Of a DNA stretch of 64,000 nucleotides, positions 1 through 8,459 are shown piece by piece. Location: NCBI RefSeq assembly GCF_002278075.1, contig NZ_CP022992.1:1-64000 (forward strand), written 5' to 3'. The position numbers and the translations under genes are program-made. Positions within the stretch are counted from its first letter, which is position 1. Each line of letters opens with the position of its first letter. Source of the stretch: Paraburkholderia aromaticivorans (lineage in GTDB: Bacteria; Pseudomonadota; Gammaproteobacteria; Burkholderiales; Burkholderiaceae). The notes under the pieces were generated by a model. The model worked only from the letters and a program-made list of their open reading frames with translations, was not told where the DNA came from and searched no databases.

Positions 1-65
1 AGAAATTTCGCCGGCCAAGTAGCTCGACCGCCCGACTAAGCGCTGTCGGTGCTCCGCTTGGCGGA

Positions 66-131
66 TTCCCATCAAGAAGTTATCGTGTACAATCAACCCG
101 ATTTCCCACGGTAGCTGGTCCGTATCCAGCC
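66..131 (+). promoter_or_regulatory. operon-head promoter box and 5' hairpin
   Basis: A degenerate copy of the palindromic box (TTCCCATCAAGAA, 66-78) precedes a -10-like TACAAT at 88-93. The 5' hairpin GCTGG-tccgtat-CCAGC lies in 110-131. This serves the DNA methyltransferase gene at 244. Promoter function is inferred from repetition of the same arrangement at twelve other operon heads. Confidence 0.7.
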
Positions 132-183
132 TCGGCCCTTCTGCGGCTGCAATCCTGGCATCCCTAGCTGGTGCCGAATTTTG

Positions 184-243
184 AACCCTAGCGGGGCACA
201 CAGCCCTGCAGGGTTGTCTGCTTCGCGTTTCCCGGAGCAGACC
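184..243 (+). promoter_or_regulatory. SD-sequestering leader of the gene at 244
   Basis: P1 pairs CCCTaGCGGGG with CCCTGCAGGG. P2 pairs GTCTGCTTC with GGAGCAGAC (one G-U), which buries the ribosome binding site GGAG. The first in-frame ATG after P2 fixes the gene start. Confidence 0.75.
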
Positions 244-1497
244 ATGAATCAACCTCGTTCGCGGCCACGCCGCAAGGTCTCGCAAGACCAGATTGTGCTG
301 CCGTTACTCGATTGCATCGAAAACGACGGCGGCAAGGCGCATACCCACGACCTTTACGACGCGATCGCACTCAAGTGCGGCGTGCCGGAAGTCGAACAGC
401 AAGAAACGACGCTACTCGCCGGACGAAATGTCAATGTGTACCAGCGATCTGTCAGGTGGGCGCAGCAGCGCGCCCGTTTGATGGGACTGATCAACTCGTC
501 CGGTCGCGGCGAATGGGAGTTGACAGGCAAGGGGCGAGACGCACTGCGTCAGGCCGCACCTGGCATCGTCATCACCATCTTCACGACGAGCAAAGGCGTG
601 GCGCTGTTCGGCGAAGCGAAGGAGGCCGTCGCGCACATCGACGACGGATCTCTCAGACTGATCCTGACGTCGCCCCCGTATCCGCTTCTGCGCGAAAAGC
701 AGTACGGCAATAAGCCTGTCGAAGAGTATCTCGACTGGCTGATGCGGATTGCTGAACTGTGGCCGCAGAAGCTGGCGGGCGACGGCTCGGTGGTGCTCAA
801 CCTTGGAGACGTATTCCAGAGCGGCGCGCCGATGTTGTCGACGTATCAGGAACGGCTAATCATCCGACTCGAGGACGATCTGGGATGGAAGCTGTGTTCC
901 CGGTACGCATGGCACAACCCGTCGAAGATGCCAGCGCCGGCGGAGTGGGTCACCGTGCGCCGCGTCCGCGTCAAGCCGTCGCTCGAGCAGATCTACTGGC
1001 TCGCACCGAACGGCGAGCCGTATGCCGACAATTCGCAGGTACTCGTGCCGTACAGCGAGTCCATGCGATCGCGCATTGCCGCTGGTGGCGAGAAGGGGGC
1101 AGTACGACCCAGTGGCCACGAGCTGTCGGCCGGGGCGTTCGACGTCGACAACGGCGGGGCGATACCGCCCAATCTGATCGTCGCGGCGAATACCGAGTCG
1201 AACAGTCATTACATGAAGGCTTGCCGCGAGCAGGATCTGCCGGTCCATCCGGCGCGGTTTCCGGGCGCTGTCCCGGAACACTTCATCAAGCTGTGCACGA
1301 TGGAAGGCGACACGGTCTACGACCCGTTCTCGGGTTCGTTCAAGACTGGCGCAGAGGCTGAGCGCCTTGGCCGGAACTGGATCGGAAGCGAATTGATGCT
1401 TGACTACGTGTTGGGGGGAGCAAACCGCTTTCCGGATGCAGTACTCACACGGCAAGTCATCGGTGATTTCCGGCGAGCCGCGGATCTTTTCGCCTGA
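244..1497 (+). CDS. beta-class DNA methyltransferase with N-terminal Mrr_N-like domain
   Basis: A 417-residue protein. Motif IV TSPPY is near residues 141-146 and the SAM-binding motif DPFSGS near residues 360-365. Motif IV preceding motif I is the beta-class order, shared by N4-cytosine and N6-adenine enzymes. Residues about 13-105 resemble the winged-helix Mrr_N domain that often provides target recognition. An upstream in-frame start at 181 would translate the regulatory leader, so the ATG at 244 after the leader is preferred. No cognate endonuclease is adjacent; the next gene of the operon (3311) is unknown and is separated by an IS. It may be an orphan modification enzyme; the methylated base and site cannot be read from the sequence. 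Confidence 0.85.
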   Translation: MNQPRSRPRRKVSQDQIVLPLLDCIENDGGKAHTHDLYDAIALKCGVPEVEQQETTLLAGRNVNVYQRSVRWAQQRARLMGLINSSGRGEWELTGKGRDALRQAAPGIVITIFTTSKGVALFGEAKEAVAHIDDGSLRLILTSPPYPLLREKQYGNKPVEEYLDWLMRIAELWPQKLAGDGSVVLNLGDVFQSGAPMLSTYQERLIIRLEDDLGWKLCSRYAWHNPSKMPAPAEWVTVRRVRVKPSLEQIYWLAPNGEPYADNSQVLVPYSESMRSRIAAGGEKGAVRPSGHELSAGAFDVDNGGAIPPNLIVAANTESNSHYMKACREQDLPVHPARFPGAVPEHFIKLCTMEGDTVYDPFSGSFKTGAEAERLGRNWIGSELMLDYVLGGANRFPDAVLTRQVIGDFRRAADLFA

Positions 1498-1507
1498 GCA
1501 GGCATGT

Positions 1508-1535
1508 CGGCACCACTTCCGGTGCCTGAATTTTT
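1508..1535 (+). terminator. possible intercistronic terminator or attenuator
   Basis: The hairpin GGCACC-acttcc-GGTGCC is followed by TGAATTTTT just after the methyltransferase stop. The T-tract is also the ISL3 target site. Before the insertion it would have led directly into the leader of gene 3311. Confidence 0.4.
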
Positions 1536-1572
1536 GGCTCGTCGGCGGAATCTGTGGGTGGTTTGATGCGAT

Positions 1573-2013
1573 TCATGAGGGACAGAGGAAGCGATAGAGT
1601 TTCTTGCAGGTAGCGTCAAAGGCGTTCTGCTCGTGCTCGGAGAGGTGCCTCGAAAGCGGGCCACCGAACTCGTGGATCTCATTGAGAAGCAGTGTGCGGG
1701 CATCCATGGCGGCTAAGTCCGGATCGACGTGACGGACTTCGATGAGATGGCCACCAAGCATCCAAAGGTGATCGCGGTGGCGGTGCAACGTTTTGCGGGC
1801 ATAGCCGTGGGTCAGCAGGTGTTGCAGGAAAGGTGTGAAGACCTTCACGAGCGCCTGTCCGAATGGGATGTCCTCGTCCTCGAAGCGCCATGAGGCAGGC
1901 CAGTTCTGCAAGTCCGGGACGTAGCGCTCCAGTGCGTGCGGATCTGAGGTAACAATAGCGTCTTTACTGATTCCCGCGCGCTTGCTAACCATGTTGCTGA
2001 CCCGCCTGCTCAA
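1573..2013 (-). CDS. IS passenger protein, possible SAM-like DNA-binding fold
   Basis: A 146-residue protein divergent from the transposase; the two 5' ends overlap by about 23 bases. It is unchanged in the second IS copy, so it belongs to the element. The central segment (FLQHLLTHGYARKTLHRHRD) resembles the core-binding, SAM-like N-terminal domain of tyrosine recombinases, but no catalytic domain follows. A role as a transposition accessory factor or regulator is inference. An internal start at residue 8 is also possible. Confidence 0.6.
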   Translation of the reverse strand: MSRRVSNMVSKRAGISKDAIVTSDPHALERYVPDLQNWPASWRFEDEDIPFGQALVKVFTPFLQHLLTHGYARKTLHRHRDHLWMLGGHLIEVRHVDPDLAAMDARTLLLNEIHEFGGPLSRHLSEHEQNAFDATCKKLYRFLCPS

Positions 2014-3237
2014 TGCCTGCCATCATTTTCCCGGCTTCGTCTATGAAAGTGCCCGACTGTGCGAGCAGTCCAAAACCATCGAGATCGACGTGCGGCCACG
2101 CAAGGGTTCGAAGCCGATCTGTTCGTGTTGCAACCGGCCTGGCAGCGGCTATGACACGCTCGCATCGCGTAGTTTCGAATTTATTCCGATCTGGGGCTTC
2201 GCGGTGATTTTGCTGTACGCCATGCGCCGCGTCGACTGCCGTGAGTGCGGCGTGAAGGTCGAGACGGTGCCGTGGGCCATCGGCAAGCACACGCTGACCA
2301 AGGCCTACATGCTGTTTCTCGCGCAGTGGGCACGCAAGCTCTCCTGGAAAGAGACAGCGCAAAGCTTTCGCACCAGTTGGGAGAAGGTTGCCCAGGCGGT
2401 GGAGTGGGTGGTCGACTGGGGGCTGGCCCATCGCGAACTCGGCACCATCCGCGCTTTGGGCGTCGATGAAATCCAGTATGGCCGAGGGCACAATTATCTC
2501 ACGCTGGTCTATCAGATCGAGGCCAGCTGCGTGCGCCTGCTTTGGGTTGGCCAGGAGCGCACGAAGGAAAGCTTCGCAAAGTTCTTCGTCATGATCGGCA
2601 AACGGTTGTGCGAGCAGGTCGAGTTCGTCTGCTCGGACATGTGGCGGCCCTACATCGAGATGATCGCACTACATTGCCCAACGCGCTGAACATCCTCGAC
2701 CGCTTCCACATCGTTGCCAAAATGAACAAGGCGATCGACGAGGTTCGCGCCGAGGAAGCTCGCCGCATGACCCGCGACGGCTATGAGCCAGTCCTCAAGA
2801 AGTCCCGCTGGTGTTTGCTCAAGCGGCCAGAGAACCTTACTGACAATCAGCGACTGCGCCTGCGCGATCTGCTGCACTACAACCTGCGCAGTGTCCGCGC
2901 CTATCTTCTCAAGGAGGAGTTCCAGCAGATCTGGGATTACATCTCGCCTGTCTGGGCAGGCAAGTTCCTCGATCAGTGGTGCACCCGGGTCATGCGCTCA
3001 CGCATCGAACCAATGAAGAAGTTCGCACGCACCGTGCGCGCCCATCGAGAACTGATTCTCAACTACTTTCATGCGCGCAAGCAGTTCTCCAGCGGAATCG
3101 TCGAGGGTTTGAACAACAAGGCCAAAGTCACCATGAGAAAAGCGTACGGCTTCCGGACGTTTCGAACGACGGAAATCGCGCTATATCATGCACTTGGCAA
3201 TTTGCCCGAGCCGCCGACAACCCACACTTTTTACTGA
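1991..3237 (+). pseudogene. tnpA: ISL3-family transposase, frameshifted
   Basis: Compared with the intact 415-residue copy on the minus strand at 9038-10285, a CCCC run has lost one C near 2678. The reading frame is split into about 1991-2689 and a downstream piece ending at 3237. The N-terminal zinc-binding cysteines (CSCC, CREC), the GVDE and SDMW motifs of the DDE core, and the GIVEGLNNKAK motif carrying the catalytic Glu are still present but in two frames. Copy 1 is probably dependent on copy 2 for transposition. A sequencing error in the homopolymer is the alternative. Confidence 0.85.
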
Positions 3238-3252
3238 CGAACCGAATTTTTT

Positions 3253-3310
3253 TACCCTTGCGGGAAGCTCCCGAAAGGGGGCGCTTCTCGCACTTTTCTT
3301 GGAGTAGCGC
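3253..3310 (+). promoter_or_regulatory. SD-sequestering leader of the gene at 3311
   Basis: P1 pairs CCC..GCGGG with CCCG..GGG. P2 pairs GCGCTTCTC with GAGTAGCGC (one T-T mismatch). The ISL3 element is inserted immediately upstream, so any readthrough from the methyltransferase operon is interrupted. Confidence 0.7.
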
Positions 3311-3994
3311 ATGAACAACACTCAATCCCAAGTCATCGAAGCCTTCGAGGGTTACCTGGCCTTCGACGGTATTCGTATCGATGTCGGGTTTCAGGCGCCG
3401 GCCGGCGCGACGGCAGATCAAAAGGATGTCGCTTTCCTGGCGGAGCTTGCTCAGCAAGCGGAGATCAACTATCTGTCGGTTGGCACGACCACCGTCCCGG
3501 TGACCTCCGCAATGCCTACCGCCTCGTGCTTCTCGACGGCCGATGCTGACCGTCTCCTCGGTCTGGCCGACCAGTTCCTCGAGGACTGGAAGCAGACCGA
3601 TCGAGACGATCGCCGAGATGGCGGCGTGGATCCGGAACTGGTCGAACGCCAGGCCGAATACGCAGCCATCCGCCCTTTGTTCGTGGCGGCGCCGGAGATG
3701 TTCGCGGCGATTCAGGAGCTTTTCCCCAGCCTCGAACTGCTGCCGGACGGTGCATTTCGTCTGACCGTGGCGAGCAACGGCGAGTTTCGCCAGTGGATCT
3801 GTATCGTTCGACAGTCCAGCAGTCAATGGATCGTCGAGCACAATTTTTCCACTGAACAGTTCGAGGTGGGGTCGTTTCTCGAAGGCCTGCGACTCGCAGA
3901 CAAAATGCGGGACAGTCATATCGAGGACATGGCCCGCCGCGCAAACGTGCTTCCCCGGAAGCAGGTTACTCAAGGCGAGTCATCGCGCCCGTAA
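3311..3994 (+). CDS. hypothetical protein, leader-controlled
   Basis: A 227-residue soluble protein with no signal peptide or membrane segment and no motif I recognise; it is acidic in the middle part. The start ATG follows the leader SD (GGAGTAGCGC). It was probably the second cistron of the methyltransferase operon before the IS arrived; a strong terminator follows. Function unknown. Confidence 0.7.
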   Translation: MNNTQSQVIEAFEGYLAFDGIRIDVGFQAPAGATADQKDVAFLAELAQQAEINYLSVGTTTVPVTSAMPTASCFSTADADRLLGLADQFLEDWKQTDRDDRRDGGVDPELVERQAEYAAIRPLFVAAPEMFAAIQELFPSLELLPDGAFRLTVASNGEFRQWICIVRQSSSQWIVEHNFSTEQFEVGSFLEGLRLADKMRDSHIEDMARRANVLPRKQVTQGESSRP

Positions 3995-4011
3995 CTGAAG
4001 TGGTAGTCCCG

Positions 4012-4058
4012 CCCGCCAAACGTCCCGATTCATGGGGCGTTTGGCGGGATTTGTTTTT
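4012..4058 (+). terminator. intrinsic terminator
   Basis: CCCGCCAAACG pairs with CGTTTGGCGGG, followed by ATTTGTTTTT. It ends the first operon. Confidence 0.9.
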
Positions 4059-4193
4059 GTGGCAGTCCAAGTTCCTCCATGGAATTGGAAAGCATTTATG
4101 AGGATCGCTTGTCTCCACGCCTTCTGGCTATAAAATGTGCGGCGCGGACCAGTGATAGAGTGCACTGCCGAGTTAATAGGAAACATACCTGGT

Positions 4194-4477
4194 ATGGCTA
4201 ATCGTTACAAAGAACTCTCGCCCAACACGCGGCGCTCGAAAAGCAAATCGAAGAAGCCCGCAATAAGGAGCGTGGCGACGCGATCAACACCATCAGGCAA
4301 CTGATGCAAGACTACGAGATCACGACGGCTGATCTGATCGTCAAGAAGACGCGCAAGGCACGGAGCCCCGTCATGCCGAAATACAAGGACCCGAACTCGG
4401 ACAAGACCTGGAGCGGCATGGGCAAGCCGCCGGCATGGATCGCTGGCAAGGATCGTGAAGCCTTCCTGATCGCATGA
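4194..4477 (+). pseudogene. H-NS-type nucleoid protein, frameshifted near codon 8
   Basis: The first codons give MANRYKEL, a typical opening for Burkholderiales H-NS-type proteins. The rest is readable only in the frame ending at 4477: a coiled-coil segment (ALEKQIEEARNKE) and the C-terminal DNA-binding motif (TWSGMGKPPAWI). A one-base deletion around 4216-4218 separates the two, and the body frame has a stop at 4199 and no good start. It was a xenogeneic silencer before inactivation, unless this is a sequencing error. A possible promoter TTGTCT-16-TAAAAT lies about 65 bases upstream. Confidence 0.75.
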
Positions 4478-4659
4478 GCCCCACGGTCATGCACGCGAGG
4501 AGCATCGCTCAGGGCGTTGAGGCTCCGGCGCTGGCTGTTGCCGGCGCTTGGTGCTTCCGGGCGGGGAAATGGAAGCTGGCCTTTGTACCGCTGGTCTGCG
4601 CGGGCATGATCGGCCTGGTCACGGGCTACTGGCTATTAGGGGAAGGGAATGTCGGTTGA
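4474..4659 (+). CDS. small membrane protein
   Basis: 61 residues. The ATG overlaps the stop of the H-NS-like gene (ATGA), consistent with translational coupling. There are one or two hydrophobic segments (about residues 18-27 and 36-55). Its end overlaps the next start at 4649. No family recognised; it may be real only as part of the coupled trio. Confidence 0.45.
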   Translation: MSPTVMHARSIAQGVEAPALAVAGAWCFRAGKWKLAFVPLVCAGMIGLVTGYWLLGEGNVG

Positions 4660-4987
4660 GCTGCTTGATGACCGGGTGTACTCGAAGAGAGAGATTGAAA
4701 AGTGGCTGGCCGAGACGGCGCAGGTCAAGCCGCGATCGCGCGCATGGAACAATGCGCTGACGTCGGCCGGCAGCACAATTGTTGGCGAGGAAACGTACCT
4801 TTTCTTGCCAGTCAGCGAGACGCACTACAGGGTGTCCCGGGCGAACGCAAAAGAGGTTGCCGAGGTCTTCAAGGTCTTGGACGAGGTTACCGGGATCAAG
4901 AAGTTGAAGCGGCAGTGGTACGTCTGCGCGGCGATCTTGGCTGCCGGCGTCGTTGTCCTGATCGGCGCCGCGATTTTCCAGCACTGA
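4649..4987 (+). CDS. tail-anchored hypothetical protein
   Basis: 112 residues with a good ribosome binding site (AGGGGAAGGGA). It is soluble and charged up to about residue 88, followed by one C-terminal membrane segment (YVCAAILAAGVVVLIGAAIF), which suggests a tail-anchored inner-membrane protein facing the cytoplasm. Function unknown. Confidence 0.65.
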   Translation: MSVELLDDRVYSKREIEKWLAETAQVKPRSRAWNNALTSAGSTIVGEETYLFLPVSETHYRVSRANAKEVAEVFKVLDEVTGIKKLKRQWYVCAAILAAGVVVLIGAAIFQH

Positions 4988-5011
4988 CGGCCGCAGCGAC
5001 AGAATCACAGC

Positions 5012-5076
5012 TTCCTGCCAGGAAATTATTTGGTATGATGGGGACGCTTCTCACGGTAGCTGGACCGAAACCAGCC
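5012..5076 (+). promoter_or_regulatory. operon-head promoter box and 5' hairpin
   Basis: Perfect-arm palindrome TTCCTGCCAGGAA at 5012-5024 and -10-like TATGAT at 5034-5039. The 5' hairpin GCTGG-accgaaa-CCAGC lies in 5055-5076, followed by the small hairpin CACC-gttc-GGTG. Confidence 0.8.
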
Positions 5077-5123
5077 AAATCGGCCGATCCTGGACCGTAA
5101 CCTTCCTCGCACCGTTCGGTGCT

Positions 5124-5185
5124 CACCCTCGCGGGGCATTCATCCCGCGCGGGACGTCTGCTTCGCGTTTTTCAAGGAGTAGACG
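5124..5185 (+). promoter_or_regulatory. SD-sequestering leader of the gene at 5186
   Basis: P1 pairs CCCtcGCGGG with CCCGCgcGGG. P2 pairs CGTCTGCTTC with GGAGTAGACG; the SD GGAG is inside the stem and ends against the ATG. Confidence 0.8.
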
Positions 5186-5344
5186 ATGCCCTTCATCGAA
5201 GTGATTGACTGCGGTTGCTGCGGCTATTTTCATCCTCAGAAGTCCGATGGTGGCTGCCGGGACAACGCTGATCGCCTGACCGGCGACCAACTCGACGCCC
5301 AGTTCGGCACGGCCGGCTGGCAAATCGCGGAAGCGGCTGAGTAA
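5186..5344 (+). CDS. 52-residue Cys-rich small protein
   Basis: Begins at the ATG directly after the leader stem. The N-terminal DCGCCGYFH segment with a further Cys at about residue 24 could bind a metal, but this is too short to assign. First gene of the 5186-5431-5785 operon. Supported mainly by the leader and codon use. Confidence 0.6.
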   Translation: MPFIEVIDCGCCGYFHPQKSDGGCRDNADRLTGDQLDAQFGTAGWQIAEAAE

Positions 5345-5361
5345 GCCATTCCTTTCTTCAG

Positions 5362-5430
5362 CCCCTGGGGTCCGTGTTTCCCCGGAGGGAACGTGGACTC
5401 CGAAAAGTCACTTTCCTTTAGGAACCCATC
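5362..5430 (+). promoter_or_regulatory. divergent leader element
   Basis: P1 is clear (CCCctGGGG with CCCCGGaGGG). The expected P2 is poorly preserved; a short GACT/AGTC pairing occurs instead. The SD (TTTAGGA) seems mostly accessible. Confidence 0.45.
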
Positions 5431-5613
5431 ATGAGCAAATCGAAGAAACGTGCGATCGCATATCTCGATGAGCAGCTGGCCAGACAGCGCGCTCAGCGGG
5501 AGGCGTCCGTTCGCGCGGGCCGTGCGGCTTCGAGACCGGTCGATCCCTACGAAATCACGTTCGCGCCGGCGGAGCAGTGCGACGACGCTGCCCAAGCGCT
5601 CGATGCCGCGTGA
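5431..5613 (+). CDS. small basic hypothetical protein
   Basis: 60 residues, Lys/Arg-rich at the N-terminus (MSKSKKRA) with a helical Gln/Arg/Ala segment. No family recognised. Middle cistron of the operon headed by 5186. Confidence 0.6.
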   Translation: MSKSKKRAIAYLDEQLARQRAQREASVRAGRAASRPVDPYEITFAPAEQCDDAAQALDAA

Positions 5614-5718
5614 TTTGTCCGTTCGCAGCCATCCAGCGATGCCGGTTGGCCGCATCTAACGTGGCCGCAAGGCCGACTTCCTGGAGTCGGCCATCCCGTA
5701 AGGGTGGCGGACTCCTGT

Positions 5719-5784
5719 CCCCGGGGCGGGGCACCCATCTCGGTCCGGGGTGAGTGCTTCGCAAAGCACCAGAAGGAGAACGTC
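5719..5784 (+). promoter_or_regulatory. divergent leader element
   Basis: P1 pairs CCCCGG with CCGGGG. The GCTTCGC signature is present, but it closes a small TGCTT-cgc-AAAGCA hairpin that leaves the SD AAGGAG free. Confidence 0.5.
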
Positions 5785-6033
5785 ATGGCAGAAAGCGCAG
5801 TGAAAGCAGCGGTATCCGGCGAATCGGCAATAGACCGTCTCGACCGGATTCTGGCCGACTATGGTTTCAGTACGGACAGCAATTCGCCCCGGCAGTACTT
5901 CCTCGTTTCGACGGTGAGGGAAAACGCCGAGGAAGCCAAGGACAAGGACCTGGTCGAGGCCTGCGTTCAGAAGCTGAAGTCCATGCGCGAGTCGGTGTCG
6001 CGCCAGTTGTTCGCCACGAGCCTGGCGCACTGA
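5785..6033 (+). CDS. hypothetical protein
   Basis: 82 residues, predicted helical and charged, no signal or membrane segment. The start after AGAAGGAG is preferred to an upstream in-frame ATG at 5704, which would translate the leader. Last cistron before a strong terminator. Confidence 0.65.
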   Translation: MAESAVKAAVSGESAIDRLDRILADYGFSTDSNSPRQYFLVSTVRENAEEAKDKDLVEACVQKLKSMRESVSRQLFATSLAH

Positions 6034-6053
6034 TTTCCCTAAGCACGAAATAG

Positions 6054-6098
6054 ACGCCCGCATTCCGGTCCAGACCGGATGCGGGCGTTTGCATTTCG
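6054..6098 (+). terminator. intrinsic terminator
   Basis: ACGCCCGCATtCCGGT pairs with ACCGGATGCGGGCGT, followed by TTTGCATTT. Confidence 0.9.
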
Positions 6099-6150
6099 GG
6101 TATGCTGACGGAAACTTCGTGGCAGGAACCGATTCGGCGAGAGGGGGATC

Positions 6151-7050
6151 ATGGCAAGCGATCGTGGGTACGATATCGACGCAGCGTATGTGCTGGTGGA
6201 TCTGTTGCAGAGAGTAGAGCCGGGCGCTGTTACGGGTGCCCTGCTGGCGGAAGCTCGGGCAATATCCAGCGGTAGCTCGGAGCTCGCCATGCTGGAGCAG
6301 TCCGATTGTCTAACACGCATCGCTCGAGGCCTGATGGACGGGAAGGTGCAGGAGCGAATCAAGGATCTTCGCGAGCAAAGTGGTCGGGTACATGATCACG
6401 AGCAGGCCGTAGAGAGCACCTGTGGCAAGATTGAGAGCGCCGCAGGAGTTGTATGGGCAATCCTGTTCAGACTCTCCGAGGTGACGCAGTTCGGGGAAAG
6501 GGACGCGATTCCACGCGCGATGCCCCGAAATTTCGAAACGTCCAGATTCGACATCGATCGTCTCCTCGCGGTATCCAAGCCTTACGCCGAGTGGAGTCCG
6601 GAGACGCAGGACTACCTCCTCAAGGGCATGGCCGCTGACTTGGCCGCTTATCGAGAACTGTTCGATGCCTTTACGGGCGGCGAGGAGTACGTGGAGAAGT
6701 TCGAACTCATTGTCCGACCAGGGCAGCTGTACCGGCTCATTGAGTTGAGCGATAGCCGGGAAGAACTGCATGCCAAGGCTGAGCAACTGATCAAGAATCT
6801 CGATGCGCTGAAGAAGGAGATGGCTGGTATCCGCGATCTCGGCCCGCACGTCGATCACTGGTGGCGAGACTTCCTCATCGGCTTGAGGGGAGAGCTGGTC
6901 GCCGGCGAGCTCAGCCAAGGGCTCGCACCATTCGTCCGGCCGATGAAAAAGCTCGAAGTCGGCACTATGATCCAGGTCTCGAACAGGTTGCTGAGAGACG
7001 ATCAGCAGGTCATTCCAAGGCACGAGGCGACCGCGGTGCCGGCGGGCTGA
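6151..7050 (+). CDS. hypothetical protein
   Basis: 299 residues, largely alpha-helical and acidic, no recognisable domain. The ribosome binding site is AGAGGGGG. It lacks the repeated leader and so lies outside the leader-controlled set, between two terminators as a single-gene unit. Function unknown. Confidence 0.65.
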   Translation: MASDRGYDIDAAYVLVDLLQRVEPGAVTGALLAEARAISSGSSELAMLEQSDCLTRIARGLMDGKVQERIKDLREQSGRVHDHEQAVESTCGKIESAAGVVWAILFRLSEVTQFGERDAIPRAMPRNFETSRFDIDRLLAVSKPYAEWSPETQDYLLKGMAADLAAYRELFDAFTGGEEYVEKFELIVRPGQLYRLIELSDSREELHAKAEQLIKNLDALKKEMAGIRDLGPHVDHWWRDFLIGLRGELVAGELSQGLAPFVRPMKKLEVGTMIQVSNRLLRDDQQVIPRHEATAVPAG

Positions 7051-7086
7051 CACCGAGCCGCGCACGCTGATCGTCGCAATACCCTG

Positions 7087-7120
7087 TCGCCCGTGCCCCT
7101 GAGCGCGGGCGATTGCATTT
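7087..7120 (+). terminator. intrinsic terminator
   Basis: TCGCCCG pairs with CGGGCGA, followed by TTGCATTT. Confidence 0.7.
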
Positions 7121-7236
7121 GGAGACCACAAAATGGGCTAGAAACCGGTGAGATTTTCGGTATCGTCGGGGCGTCTCGTGGATATAACAAGGGTGTGGCA
7201 GACTCCTGGAAGCAGCGAGCGCCAATATTTGATCCA

Positions 7237-7821
7237 ATGAACAAACGACCCAAAAACAGGCCGGGTACGGTTGATCGCGTACTCGCCTTCTTCAACGACA
7301 TTGGCATCCCGGCGCGGTATGAGCCAGGTGCGACCGCCTTCACCGAGGGCGTGCGCATCGAGTGCGGTGAGCTGCTGGTGGATCCGGCGTGCCGGATTTC
7401 CGTTCTGTTGCACGAGGGCGCGCATCTAGCGATCACCCCCAAGCGCTTTCGACATCTGATGTGCGGCAACCTGTACGCCGGTCGCCGTGAAATGTTCCGC
7501 CAAGTGGGGGAGCTGGGCCTGCCCCCGGACACGCCGCTCTACCGGGCGGTCATTCAGAGTTCCGATCCGGAAGCGACCGCGTGGGCCTTCGCGGCGGGAC
7601 TGCACCTCGGTTTCTCCAGAGAGGAGATCATCGAGGACGACCAGTACGACGGGGATGGCGAAACGATCCGACTGGCCTTGTTCTTACGCTCCTACTCTGG
7701 CATCAACGGACTCGCGCACGCCGGCTTCTGCGCACTGCGGCCCGGTCACCAGCTTCCGGTATGGCCAGAGCTCGCGTTTTGGACCCAGGAGGTCGACGCG
7801 GAAGGGTATCGAGACCGTTAA
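7237..7821 (+). CDS. putative zinc metallopeptidase-like protein (HExxH)
   Basis: 194 residues. SVLLHEGAHLA around residues 54-64 fits the zincin motif HExxH on a hydrophobic helix, as in ImmA/IrrE-type and other small peptidases. The third ligand is not obvious. Residues 20-50 resemble the short beta segment that often precedes such a helix. The ATG at 7237 is preferred because an upstream in-frame start at 7093 lies inside the preceding terminator. Substrate unknown; the peptidase call is inferred from the motif alone. Confidence 0.5.
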   Translation: MNKRPKNRPGTVDRVLAFFNDIGIPARYEPGATAFTEGVRIECGELLVDPACRISVLLHEGAHLAITPKRFRHLMCGNLYAGRREMFRQVGELGLPPDTPLYRAVIQSSDPEATAWAFAAGLHLGFSREEIIEDDQYDGDGETIRLALFLRSYSGINGLAHAGFCALRPGHQLPVWPELAFWTQEVDAEGYRDR

Positions 7822-7950
7822 TATGCTGCTCGCTGCATGATGCGTCTGCTTCCGGCGAAGAAGGGCACTTGAATCCGGGCTCGCCACCGATAAGATGACT
7901 TTACATCCGACGCACCCGCGTCGATACAAACCGCTTACGAGGACAAAAAC

Positions 7951-8310
7951 ATGATTCGCAAACTGCTTGTCGCTTCGATTGCCGCCGCCGCTCTGCTGAA
8001 CGTCGCCGCCTGCTCTTTCACGCAAGGCGTCAAGCCGGACGCCAGCGTCAACACCAGCTTCGTCAAAGGCGTGAGCACGCTGAGCGACGTCGAAGCCAAG
8101 CTCGGCCAGCCGATGAAGACGGTCACGAACGCGGACGGAACCACCACGGCCACGTTCCACTATGGCGAAGCGCACTTGGGAGCCCTGGCGCTGGTCGGCG
8201 TCGGCGCCGCCACGGGGCAGGACATCATCACCGTCGTGAATTTCGACAAGCGCGGCAAATTCCTGACCCTCACGCAGGAAACCGACAACCGAAAGACGTC
8301 GGGCTTCTAA
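7951..8310 (+). CDS. small lipoprotein, SmpA/BamE-like
   Basis: 119 residues. The signal peptide ends in the lipobox LNVAAC with Cys at residue 21. The mature part (TLSDVEAKLGQPMKTVTNADGTTTATFHY) resembles the SmpA/OmlA fold of small outer-membrane lipoproteins. A plausible promoter TTGAAT-16-TAAGAT lies upstream and a terminator downstream, so it is monocistronic. Role unknown. Confidence 0.7.
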   Translation: MIRKLLVASIAAAALLNVAACSFTQGVKPDASVNTSFVKGVSTLSDVEAKLGQPMKTVTNADGTTTATFHYGEAHLGALALVGVGAATGQDIITVVNFDKRGKFLTLTQETDNRKTSGF

Positions 8311-8342
8311 GCCGGCCCGATCGCGTCACGCTGTTCCAGACA

Positions 8343-8390
8343 GGCCCGGAAATCCCGTTGCGGCAGGTTTCCGGGCCGTTCTACATTCTT
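8343..8390 (+). terminator. intrinsic terminator
   Basis: GGCCCGGAAA pairs with TTTCCGGGCC, then a T-containing tail. Confidence 0.6.
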
Positions 8391-8459
8391 CCCATGCTGA
8401 AGACCTGCCTCCGGGCGAATGCCTTCCGACTGACTGCGGCGGTCGGGAATTGTCTTGGC

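Larger units (their letters stand above)
1536..3243 (+). mobile_element. ISL3-family insertion sequence, copy 1
   Basis: 1708 bp. It is bounded by imperfect terminal inverted repeats (GGCTCGTCGGCGGAATCTGT on the left; complement GGTTCGTCAGTAAAAAGTGT on the right) and flanked by the 8-bp direct repeat GAATTTTT at 1528-1535 and 3244-3251. Eight-bp duplications are typical of ISL3. It is nearly identical to the copy at 9032-10740 but one base shorter, because of a C lost in the transposase gene. It sits in the T-tract before the leader of gene 3311. Confidence 0.9.
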
